DNA from: a virus
Strand: one strand, 5' to 3'
IMG/VR virus record: IMGVR_UViG_3300009149_000313
Coordinates: 1-22,580 of that record
Length of the DNA stretch: 22,580 nucleotides
Under the pieces are notes generated by a model. That model was not told the origin of the DNA and ran no database searches. It saw only the letters and a program-made list of their open reading frames with translations. Below are positions 16,653 through 22,580 of this stretch, one piece after another. The position numbers and the translations under genes are program-made. The first letter of the stretch is position 1. Each line of letters begins with the position of its first letter.

Positions 16653-17305
16653 ACGATCTCCATTGATTCTTCAACTCTCAGGTAAATCGCACCTGTTCCA
16701 AGTGACTCCCCAACCCGAACAACAAATTGCCCAGGAGCGGTTGGGGCGTTTACCCCGATAGAACTATCTGATTGGAGATAAAGTGGTTCGTTTACAGGGA
16801 AGCTATATCCTGCATCTTCATGGATTCCCGAAACTAATATACGAATAACATTTCCCGTGGTGATAGTATCAAGAGCGATACCAACAACTTTAGAATTGCC
16901 GTAAGTGTCTATGGTAGCAAGAGAAGCGGTTGTAGAAGAGTCGAGGCGAACTAACTCTCCCGCATCAATATCTTCCGAAGCGATTTTTTCCAGCACTAAT
17001 TTAGTTGCCTTGTCAACAACGCCAGAAGGGTAACTCCCTCCGCCGCTTACGAAGTAATTATTTATGGATTCTTTTATAGAGGGAATCGATATTTCATTTG
17101 TCTCTAAGGAAGTTCCATCACTGAAATAAAATACCAGATAAAAACTATCTTCCTTTTCCTCTATTTCAATGTTGGTTACGAATGGTGCGTCTTGACCATC
17201 TTTTCCGTTTAGGCCATTTATACCAGGAACCCCAGAAATACCTGGGGAACCTTTTAACCCCACACCAGGAGGGCCTTTTATGTTACCTACTGATATCCAA
17301 CCCAT
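16649..17305 (-). CDS. Collagen-like fibre protein 2 with shared C-terminal module
   Basis: 218 residues from ATG at 17305 (GGGGAAG just upstream); an in-frame GTG at 17344 adds 13 residues that lie wholly inside the opposite-strand HNH gene and has no binding site, so it is unlikely. After MGWISVGNIK come Gly-X-Y triplets from residue 11, with one phase break and then eight clean triplets (GLK to GQD). A short beta region (VTNIEIEEKEDSFYLVFYFS) and Gly-rich linker lead to the C-terminal module, about residues 105-218 (ELVRLDSS, SKVVGIALDT, NEPLYLQSDSSIGVNAPTA, GQFVVRVGESLGTGAIYLRV). Collagen-like triplets form trimeric rods in phage fibres. Its first 26 bases overlap the HNH gene head to head. 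Confidence 0.85.
   Translation of the reverse strand: MGWISVGNIKGPPGVGLKGSPGISGVPGINGLNGKDGQDAPFVTNIEIEEKEDSFYLVFYFSDGTSLETNEISIPSIKESINNYFVSGGGSYPSGVVDKATKLVLEKIASEDIDAGELVRLDSSTTASLATIDTYGNSKVVGIALDTITTGNVIRILVSGIHEDAGYSFPVNEPLYLQSDSSIGVNAPTAPGQFVVRVGESLGTGAIYLRVEESMEIV
17267..17272 (+). promoter_or_regulatory. HNH ribosome binding site inside the antisense of collagen codons
   Basis: AGGAGG on the plus strand, seven bases before the HNH ATG at 17280. It is the exact complement of the two CCT codons for Pro12-Pro13 in the Gly-Pro-Pro triplet of the minus-strand collagen-like gene. The match to the consensus binding site is complete and the spacing is ideal. Confidence 0.8.
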
Positions 17306-17708
17306 TGCTTCCCCGAAATGTGAGTTTGACCTTTGTGATGACACTGTAGTTAAAGGTCGTTATTGTAAAAAACATTTTAATATAGCTAAGGCCCAGCTTA
17401 AAGCCGACCAAGCACAAGACAATCTTAAAATACTTGAAAAGATATACACACATGTAACTGTGAAGAGTGTTAAAGGCTGTCATATATGGCAAGGGCAGCC
17501 TAACGAAAAAGGATATGGGAGATCCACAGTTAATGGTGTTAGGATGTATGTACATAGAATTGTCTACGAAAGAACTAGAGGCGTTGTGGATTTTGGCAAA
17601 ATGCTCCACCACAAATGCGGCAATCGACTTTGTGTTAACCCGGAACACATAGAAGTGGTTAGTCATCTTGAACACGGGAAAAAACATTTGTCGTGGAGAG
17701 GGAAATAA
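17280..17708 (+). CDS. HNH endonuclease (free-standing, homing-type), antisense to the late operon
   Basis: 142 residues and the only plus-strand gene. An N-terminal zinc knuckle (Cys14, Cys19, Cys29, His32; CEFDLCDDTVVKGRYCKKH) resembles that of many phage HNH proteins. The core follows: GCHIWQG (66-72), KGYGRSTVNG, HRIVYERTRG (92-101), then the metal-binding finger LHHKCGNRLCVNPEHIEVV with His110/111, Asn120 and His123 as HNH residues and Cys113/Cys118 as structural ligands. HNH enzymes nick or cut DNA and often spread as intergenic homing genes. It fills the space between two collagen-like genes: its stop is two bases from the end of one and its start overlaps the other by 26 bases. Late transcription is antisense to it, so its expression is uncertain. 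Confidence 0.92.
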   Translation: MLPTDIQPIASPKCEFDLCDDTVVKGRYCKKHFNIAKAQLKADQAQDNLKILEKIYTHVTVKSVKGCHIWQGQPNEKGYGRSTVNGVRMYVHRIVYERTRGVVDFGKMLHHKCGNRLCVNPEHIEVVSHLEHGKKHLSWRGK

Positions 17709-17710
17709 AT

Positions 17711-18652
17711 CTACACCCACTTATACACCTCCCCGGTAGAAATATCTAAATATAGCTGGTCATCCTCCCCTTCTTCTATAGGGGGAGTATCCCCACATAG
17801 AAAAATTGGAGCGGATTCCCCTTTTGCACCTTTTGCACCTTTATTCCCTCTAGGGCCTTTGACTTTCAAGCTGTCAATTTCTTCTTCAGTTAAATCAGTG
17901 AACTTCAATTTCAAGGAGCTCACTTCTTCATCTGACAAATCTGTGAAACGTAATTTAAAAGATTCTTTTGCTTCATTGAAAAACGTATCAAGAACGGAAG
18001 TTATCTCTTCTCGATGTTCATCAATGTTAAAGCCTTTGCCTCTCTGTCCTCTAGGGCCTTTTATCTTTAGGTCGTTTTTCTCATCCTCAGTTAAATCAGA
18101 GAATTTAAGTCTAAGAGATTCTTTTTGATTATTAACGGTTTCACTGAGGATATCTAAAATACGTTCTTCATGTTCGGAGAAAATAAAATCCCGACCACTT
18201 AATCCTCTAGGGCCTACAATTCTTAATTGTTCTAAATCTTCCTCAGTTAAATCAGAAAATTTAAGTTTTAAAGAATCTCTCTCACTATCAAAGATATCTG
18301 ATATCTCTTTAAATATATCGTCTTTATGTTCATCGAACTTAAAACCACGGCCTCTCTGACCTCTAGCACCTTTCAACCCCAATCGTTCTTCAACGGTCAG
18401 GTTTTCAAATTTCAGTTTTAAGGATTCTTTCTCATCTTCCGTTAAATCGGAAAACTTCAGTTTTAAATCTGATTGAATATCTTCAATTTCATTGGATATA
18501 ATTTCAAGGATATCTAAACGGTGCTTATCAAAATCAAAATCTTCCCCGTCTAACCCTTTAGGGCCACGCAAACCGCGCCGGGATTCAATTGGAATATCTT
18601 CAATTCGTTTCTCAATGAGTGCGTTGATTAACGCAAGTAATTTTGAATCCAT
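17711..18652 (-). CDS. Collagen-like repeat fibre protein 1
   Basis: 313 residues built from a long repeat. Collagen-like starts lie at residues 30, 95, 147, 199 and 266 (spacings 65, 52, 52, 67), each Gly-Pro/Ala-Arg/Lys-Gly followed by an acidic [F/I]-[D/S]-x-H block (DFDFDKH, GFKFDEH, DFIFSEH, GFNIDEH), a helical segment and an LKLKFSDLTEDE-type motif. The F-x-x-L-[T/S] motif occurs six times (67, 82, 132, 184, 236, 251), doubled with 15-residue spacing in the two longer units. The end (GDTPPIEEGEDDQLYLDIST then GEVYKWV) is a typical phage-fibre cap. Likely a trimeric, alternately collagen and coiled-coil rod. The gene follows the portal by 33 bases, with only a weak binding site (AGG). 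Confidence 0.88.
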   Translation of the reverse strand: MDSKLLALINALIEKRIEDIPIESRRGLRGPKGLDGEDFDFDKHRLDILEIISNEIEDIQSDLKLKFSDLTEDEKESLKLKFENLTVEERLGLKGARGQRGRGFKFDEHKDDIFKEISDIFDSERDSLKLKFSDLTEEDLEQLRIVGPRGLSGRDFIFSEHEERILDILSETVNNQKESLRLKFSDLTEDEKNDLKIKGPRGQRGKGFNIDEHREEITSVLDTFFNEAKESFKLRFTDLSDEEVSSLKLKFTDLTEEEIDSLKVKGPRGNKGAKGAKGESAPIFLCGDTPPIEEGEDDQLYLDISTGEVYKWV

Positions 18653-18685
18653 TAAAAACCTACTGCGTGTGTAACGAGTTTAGTT

Positions 18686-19972
18686 TTATATTCTTTTCTC
18701 TAGATAGCTTACCACAGCTTCATCTACTTTTTTCTCTTCTTCAGACTTCTCTACAGGCTTGGGGGTTTCTTTCGATTTTATCTGCGCGTCCAACACCTCA
18801 TCCATCCGGTCAATTGGTGTGAAATTATTTGTAGCGATATAGTAACGATCACCTTTTTCATAAGGTGCCATTCCCTCTTTCAACCTAATTTCATTTGGCG
18901 TGATCGATCCCGCTTGCATCATTCGAGAAAAATATTGTGAACGGGTGTCCATGTCACCTCGGAAGATGGCGTAAAGATCCATCTCACTTCGTCGCCCGTC
19001 AAACTGATTAGCTAACAATTTAATGTCAGCTTCCATTTCAAAGTTTCTCGCCCAGGCATCAAGAGTGTCTACTGCGACTTCAAGGTTAGCGTGTTCAACA
19101 TTGTTATAGCTTGATGTTTCGGCGTCATATAATTTAGTTGGGGGAAGTCGTAAGAATCTAGCAACTTCAAGTACGGAAAATTTACGACTCTCAAGAAATT
19201 GCATTACATCTGGTTGGAAAGAAATTGGAGAGTATTTTACACCCTCTTCCAATACCGCAGTACCTCCCACTTTTCGGCCATCGTGAGATGTATTCCAAGA
19301 TTCTTTTAATCTCTTGGCCGCTTCTGAGCTTAATGCGCCGTCAACTGAAAGGACGCCGGAAGGCATCCCGCCATTAGCAAATAAGGAATTAGCAAATTGA
19401 TCCGCTCCAAGAGCTATACCAAGTGTTTCGGCGGCATAGTGCGCCAACCCCTGGCCAACCAAACCGTCGGTTGTATAAAAGTTTTTGATATGGAACATAT
19501 CGCTTGCGGGAATGATTGCATCACTACCAGGATAAGAAACTGATCCCTCAGTTATCCGGTAGTACAACTCTCCATCGATACGCGTAGGTTGAACGTATTC
19601 AGGCTTAATAGGATAAAGTGCTCTTACTCTCCCTGCGGTGTCTCTAACTATTTCAGCGTAACCGTTTCCTTTTGCTAAAGCGCATTGGATTAGAAACAGT
19701 CTGAAAGAGAAAGAGTTCATTTCAGGATTAGGACGAAGGCGTAACAATTCGGCCAAACGACCATCTTGCACGTTATTGTTCTTATCTTTAATCTCCCAAG
19801 GGAGTTTTGCTATCTGAGTGGAAATGTAAATAACACCCGAATAAAAAGCTGAAACCTTCATAGCAGATTCAGGGTTAACTGAAGTCCCTGCGTTCCATGT
19901 ATAAAGATTACGTGTTACCGCCGGTTCTTCCGCGACGGACTTCTTTTTAGCAAAAAATGATTTCCATCCCAT
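18686..19972 (-). CDS. Portal protein, HK97 family
   Basis: 428 residues, the usual length. The family pattern is clear: VSAFYSGVIYISTQIAKLPW (39-60), MNSFSFRLFLIQCALAKGNG near 85-105, LYPIKPEYVQPTR, FHIKNFYTTDGLVGQGLAHY, ALGADQFANSLFANGGMPSG, and FSVLEVARFLRLPPTKLYD near 268-287, then YAIFRGDMDTRSQYFSRMMQ. The last 50 residues are charged and variable. It forms the dodecameric DNA gate at one capsid vertex and binds terminase. The start overlaps the preceding stop by one base (TAATG). Its place downstream of the capsid gene is not the common HK97 order, in which the portal precedes the protease. Confidence 0.96.
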   Translation of the reverse strand: MGWKSFFAKKKSVAEEPAVTRNLYTWNAGTSVNPESAMKVSAFYSGVIYISTQIAKLPWEIKDKNNNVQDGRLAELLRLRPNPEMNSFSFRLFLIQCALAKGNGYAEIVRDTAGRVRALYPIKPEYVQPTRIDGELYYRITEGSVSYPGSDAIIPASDMFHIKNFYTTDGLVGQGLAHYAAETLGIALGADQFANSLFANGGMPSGVLSVDGALSSEAAKRLKESWNTSHDGRKVGGTAVLEEGVKYSPISFQPDVMQFLESRKFSVLEVARFLRLPPTKLYDAETSSYNNVEHANLEVAVDTLDAWARNFEMEADIKLLANQFDGRRSEMDLYAIFRGDMDTRSQYFSRMMQAGSITPNEIRLKEGMAPYEKGDRYYIATNNFTPIDRMDEVLDAQIKSKETPKPVEKSEEEKKVDEAVVSYLEKRI

Positions 19973-20307
19973 TATTTACCTGTCTTTTTATTTCTTTTCT
20001 TTTTCTTTTCAACTTTAACTTCTTCATCAATAACAGGTTCTTCGTCTTTTACTTCTTCGATAACTTCTTCAACGACAACTTCTTCTTCGACGACAGGTTC
20101 TTCAACTTTGATTTCTACTTTTTCTTCCACGACTTCCACAGGAAAGCGAGGATCAGGTAAGAACTCTTTAGCATCTTCAACGACTTCACAACCGCGCTTA
20201 ATCCATCTTTCAATGAAGCCTTCTGGTTCCTCTTTGAAGTCATAAACTTTGCCTTCGACAAATAAATACTCATTATATCTTTTGGTTTCTCTAAAAAGAA
20301 CTTTCAT
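19972..20307 (-). CDS. Small protein with Glu/Val/Lys-rich tail
   Basis: 111 residues. Residues 1-48 (MKVLFRETKRYNEYLFVEGK, then FIERWIKRGCEVVED) fold like the tiny phage proteins that start MKV.F, carry a V/F-xx-G turn and end in a RWIxRG helix; these are common near phage structural genes and of unknown function. Residues 58-100 repeat EE-V-V-V-EE-type blocks and are acidic and low-complexity, and the last 15 are strongly basic (KVEKKKKRNKKTGK). The tail is probably disordered. It starts ten bases after a terminator and ends in the portal start, so it is co-expressed with the portal. A role in packaging or portal assembly is possible, but not shown. Confidence 0.75.
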   Translation of the reverse strand: MKVLFRETKRYNEYLFVEGKVYDFKEEPEGFIERWIKRGCEVVEDAKEFLPDPRFPVEVVEEKVEIKVEEPVVEEEVVVEEVIEEVKDEEPVIDEEVKVEKKKKRNKKTGK

Positions 20308-20316
20308 ATAAACCTC

Positions 20317-20348
20317 AAAAGAAAAGGAGGAGGGCCTAACCCCTCCTC
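20317..20348 (-). terminator. Rho-independent terminator after the capsid genes
   Basis: On the minus strand GAGGAGGG pairs perfectly with CCCTCCTC over eight bases, loop GTTAGG, followed by CTTTTCTTTT. It lies 6 bases after the stop of the accessory capsid gene. Only about ten bases separate its end from the next ATG (20307), so there is no room for a promoter and it must be a partial terminator that lowers portal-gene dose. Confidence 0.85.
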
Positions 20349-20354
20349 ACAAAA

Positions 20355-20819
20355 TTAAACTACTGGTTTCTTTTTGAGATCCATTGCAAGATACTCAACA
20401 CCGATAACTTTAGCAGCGGCAGGATCGGTAACGTCAAGGCTAATCCAAGAAAAGCCGTTAGCGTTATCAAGTTGCTCAGGAAGAACTTCAAGTTCTAAAA
20501 TCCCGTATGCTCCGCCTGTTCCCGCAGGGGCATAGTTAGCAGCGGCAACACTTACTTCTGTTTTCGTGAAGGCAGCGCCATCAAGAGACAAGAAGTAATG
20601 GTTGTCAATACTAAGGTCTTTTGAGGTTCCAGCGGCGGCAGCATCGTGCTGTCGTAGAGTTACATCTACAACACCGGCACCAGCACCAAAATGAACAACA
20701 AATACCATTCTATATGATTCATCAAATTTAACACGGGCACCAGTTGCGCCAGCGGCGTTAAGATCAGCAGGCTGTACTCCACTAACTACTTTTACTTTTT
20801 CACCGAATAAAGATTCCAT
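20355..20819 (-). CDS. Capsid-accessory (decoration) candidate
   Basis: 154 residues, mostly beta strands with Gly/Ala-rich turns. Features such as FDESYRMVFVVHFGAG (near 32-47), VDVTLRQHDAAAAG, DLSIDNHYF and ILELEVLPEQLDNANGFSWI with SLDVTDPA match a family of small conserved phage structural proteins I recall next to capsid genes, never given a proven function. It follows the major capsid gene and has AAGGAG before ATG, and is closed by a terminator with it. This gives the pair a shared high-dose transcript, as expected for a decoration or cement protein. Role inferred from position and family memory. Confidence 0.72.
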   Translation of the reverse strand: MESLFGEKVKVVSGVQPADLNAAGATGARVKFDESYRMVFVVHFGAGAGVVDVTLRQHDAAAAGTSKDLSIDNHYFLSLDGAAFTKTEVSVAAANYAPAGTGGAYGILELEVLPEQLDNANGFSWISLDVTDPAAAKVIGVEYLAMDLKKKPVV

Positions 20820-20837
20820 TTTTTATCTCCTTAAATT

Positions 20838-20857
20838 GGGGAGAGTTTCCTCTCCCC
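20838..20857 (-). other. GNRA-tetraloop hairpin between capsid and accessory genes
   Basis: On the minus strand GGGGAGAG pairs perfectly with CTCTCCCC around a GAAA loop, a GNRA tetraloop. It begins eight bases after the capsid stop and lies just upstream of the AAGGAG site of the next gene. No U-run follows, so it is not a proper terminator; it may act as an mRNA stabiliser or processing site. Confidence 0.7.
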
Positions 20858-20864
20858 TAAAAAA

Positions 20865-22118
20865 TTATCTAGCTGCCAATGTTACGATACCACTCAATTT
20901 CTGAGCTCCAAACTCGGGAGAGATTGGCGCGCTGAAAGGACAATGGCCGTCAACTCTAATCATAAACTTGAACGCTGTGATGTCGCGATCAAAATACAAG
21001 TGAGTCGACATTGCTTGCTTCAATCCAGAAGTCTTGAGGATTGAATAGTAGTAGCTAAGGTCAGCGAAAATGATATCACCTTCGTCGCCGATTGCTTTCA
21101 TTCCACCGAGGAGAGGAATAACTGGTCGTCCAAGTAACATTCCATAAGGAGTTTGATTCATTTGTGAACCAGGTGCCATATAGATGTAGTTACCCGCGCC
21201 ATCCTGAAGCAATCTTAGTGCTGGTTCAACTTCTGGGTTGATGTACCATGCAGCACTTGATCGTGCAGAAGGAATCATAGAGGCATACATCTTAACGATG
21301 TTAGCAGCTACAACCGTGTCAGCGGTCTGTCCAGATTCTTTAGCAACGGTTACTCGGAAACCACTGTTAAGAATACCTGTTGGCTTTGCAACACCGTCAC
21401 CTGAGATGATCGCGCCGTTTAGCTTATGGTTGATAGCTTCAGGGGCTATCATCTTAACGTAACTCTCAAGAGCGGAAGCATCTTCAAGAAGTTCGTCAGT
21501 ACATTTTACAAGTACGCCAAGCTTATGAAGTCTCCAAGAAGCTTGCCCAAGCTGAATCTTAGATTCTGTGTACTGCCCGCCTTCTTCCATCCAATACGCC
21601 TGAAGCCCACCGTTCCAAGGCGTACTTTGGTCGATATTAATGGTAAGAGAGTTTCCACTTACTCTTAGTTGACGGGTTTTAGCGAGAAGTGACTCATCGC
21701 CATCTACTTTCTTATTGATTGCACTCATGAAATCTTCAGGTACTAGAAAACCACCGTCTTCCCCGTACTTCTCAAAATGAGTGTTCTTAAAACGCTTATC
21801 AAGATCACCTGTAGCGGCCTTCTTAACTGCCATGAAAAATTCACCACCGGACTTAAAACCGTGATTCTTTTGCTCACGAACTTCTACTTTAGCTACTGGA
21901 GTGCTTGCAACTTTTCTTTCGAATTTGTTGGCATCGGCGGTCATTGCAGCAATTTTTTCTTTTGCTTCAATGTTGCCTTTCAACGTGTCGTACTCTTCGC
22001 TAAGAGTGTTTACGGAGTCAATTTCTTCTTGCCCCATGTTTTCCATTCCTTCGTACTCGCCCAACTTAGCAACTATTTCGGCCAAACGAGCTCTCATTTC
22101 CTCAATTGTCTTATACAT
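20865..22118 (-). CDS. Major capsid protein, HK97 fold
   Basis: 417 residues. Residues 1-70 form a charged coiled-coil (scaffold-like delta domain), then a linker (KVASTPVAKVEV), then GFKSGGEFFMAV (87-98) and GGFLVPEDF (122-130), the standard entry into the mature HK97 shell domain. A typical ending PYGMLLGRPVIP, GDIIFADLSYYYSI, FDRDITAFKFMIRVDGHCP is present. The delta domain would be cut off by the protease encoded just upstream; the site is probably between residues 70 and 95, which I cannot fix. AAGGAG lies upstream of the ATG. It is expected at hundreds of copies per virion. No separate scaffold gene is seen, consistent with this N-terminal domain. Confidence 0.96.
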   Translation of the reverse strand: MYKTIEEMRARLAEIVAKLGEYEGMENMGQEEIDSVNTLSEEYDTLKGNIEAKEKIAAMTADANKFERKVASTPVAKVEVREQKNHGFKSGGEFFMAVKKAATGDLDKRFKNTHFEKYGEDGGFLVPEDFMSAINKKVDGDESLLAKTRQLRVSGNSLTINIDQSTPWNGGLQAYWMEEGGQYTESKIQLGQASWRLHKLGVLVKCTDELLEDASALESYVKMIAPEAINHKLNGAIISGDGVAKPTGILNSGFRVTVAKESGQTADTVVAANIVKMYASMIPSARSSAAWYINPEVEPALRLLQDGAGNYIYMAPGSQMNQTPYGMLLGRPVIPLLGGMKAIGDEGDIIFADLSYYYSILKTSGLKQAMSTHLYFDRDITAFKFMIRVDGHCPFSAPISPEFGAQKLSGIVTLAAR

Positions 22119-22160
22119 TTCTTTCTCCTTAAAGTTGTTAACCGAGGTTAAGCTGCGCGT

Positions 22161-22580
22161 TTAACGAGCTAAAAACTCCTCTACATTTTTCTTTAAATTA
22201 TTAACCTGTTTCTTTACAAAGTCATCTTTCGATTTAATGTCAGGCATCTTGTTAATCCATTTTGCACGTTTAAGACTTGCGGCGATGTCAATAGATTCAT
22301 CTTCTTCCATCTTTTTATCTACAAAACCAAATTCTAATGCTTGATCTGCATCTAGCCAAGTTTCCGCCGCTAACATGGTTTTAATCTCCGACCGATCTAA
22401 TCCAGTTTTACGTCTATAGATGTTCACAAGTTGTTCTTCTACATCGTCAAGACGATTAATTGTCTCTTCCAAATCAGAAGCGTTTCCAAATGCCATCGTT
22501 AACGGACGATGTATCATGAATAGCGAACCTTCACCCATAACCACTTCATCCCCTGCTAGAGCGATGATCGAAGCTATCGA
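22161..22580 (-). CDS. ClpP-like prohead protease, N-terminus beyond window
   Basis: 139 codons and a stop are visible; the frame is open to the right edge, so the start is outside. The visible sequence opens SIASIIALAGDEVVMGEG and continues LFMIHRP, the S14/ClpP signature. By alignment with E. coli ClpP (AAS-MGAF, MIHQP) the first visible codon encodes the catalytic Ser, and the His of MIHRP is the second catalytic residue. A later helix-turn ETWLDADQALEFGFVDK fits the end of the fold. The C-terminal 45 residues are a charged extension. In HK97-like phages this enzyme cuts the capsid delta domain during maturation. The capsid gene follows 42 bases later. A GTG at 22544 is only an internal codon. 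Confidence 0.92.
   Translation of the reverse strand, partial: SIASIIALAGDEVVMGEGSLFMIHRPLTMAFGNASDLEETINRLDDVEEQLVNIYRRKTGLDRSEIKTMLAAETWLDADQALEFGFVDKKMEEDESIDIAASLKRAKWINKMPDIKSKDDFVKKQVNNLKKNVEEFLAR

Noticed and set aside
17192-17222. TTGACC ... TTTATA as a promoter for the HNH gene
   Set aside because: The spacer is 19 bases and both boxes are imperfect; it lies in coding sequence. Not enough to call.
17230-17247. CCCCAG / CTGGGG inverted repeat upstream of the HNH start
   Set aside because: It is explained by symmetric Gly/Pro codons of the collagen repeat and has no U-run on either strand.
17306-17344. Longer GTG start for the second collagen-like gene
   Set aside because: The extra 13 residues fall wholly in antisense HNH sequence and no binding site precedes the GTG; the ATG at 17305 gives a typical MGWI start.
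17283-17720. 145-codon minus-strand frame opposite the HNH gene
   Set aside because: Its protein is rich in F, V and H with no family pattern, it would overlap both neighbouring genes, and the plus frame has clear HNH motifs and a perfect binding site.
21777-22151. Plus-strand 124-codon hydrophobic frame
   Set aside because: Mirror of the Lys/Glu-rich capsid delta domain; such shadows look like Phe/Ser-rich membrane proteins.
22141-22156. TTAACC-GA-GGTTAA near-palindrome between protease and capsid genes
   Set aside because: AT-rich with a tiny loop; could be an operator, but nothing else supports it.
1-22580. CRISPR arrays, tRNA genes, insertion sequences, att sites, reverse transcriptase or variable-repeat (DGR) pairs, anti-defence genes
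   Set aside because: I looked for these and saw none; the regular repeats at 17711-18652 are coding collagen/coiled-coil units without spacers.

Overview
The window is a piece of a tailed-phage (siphovirus-type) genome or prophage: almost all of its late virion-assembly module, read right to left on the minus strand. The host is probably Gram-negative, because the tail tip has a lambda-like plan (NlpC/P60 protein followed by a giant I-J-type hub). No host gene, integrase, tRNA or att site is visible, so prophage and free phage cannot be told apart. Genes are packed tightly, mostly with ATGA or TAATG stop/start overlaps. The only plus-strand gene is an HNH endonuclease. Both window edges cut genes.

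Layout in transcription order (right to left). Head: C-terminal part of a ClpP-like prohead protease (22580-22161), HK97-fold major capsid protein (22118-20865), a capsid-accessory candidate (20819-20355), a strong terminator-like hairpin, a small Glu/Val/Lys-rich protein, then the portal (19972-18686). The portal lies downstream of the capsid gene, unlike the usual terminase-portal-protease-capsid order. Appendage island (18652-12238, about 6.4 kb): a repeat-built collagen-like fibre, the antisense HNH gene, a second collagen-like fibre, a small protein sharing its C-terminal module, a coiled-coil protein, a long fibre that also appears to carry the module, three more fibre-like or unknown proteins, and a permuted papain-fold (YiiX/Peptidase C92-like) enzyme. 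Neck: adaptor, head-closure and tail-completion proteins, tail terminator. Tail: tube protein, a second terminator-like hairpin, G and G-T chaperones joined by a visible -1 frameshift site, tape measure, M-like protein, small CxxC protein, DUF1833 protein, NlpC/P60 protein, and the first 1459 codons of the I-J-type hub, which fills the left 4.4 kb.

How it works together: dose appears to be set by RNA structure. Terminator-like hairpins follow the two most abundant classes of virion protein (capsid and tail tube), with little or no room for a new promoter after them, so downstream low-copy genes (portal, chaperones, tape measure, tip) must live on read-through. At the second hairpin an outer stem can also hide the ribosome binding site of the chaperone gene. 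The most unusual local structure is the head-to-head overlap of the HNH gene and the second collagen-like fibre, where each gene's ribosome binding site lies in the antisense of the other.
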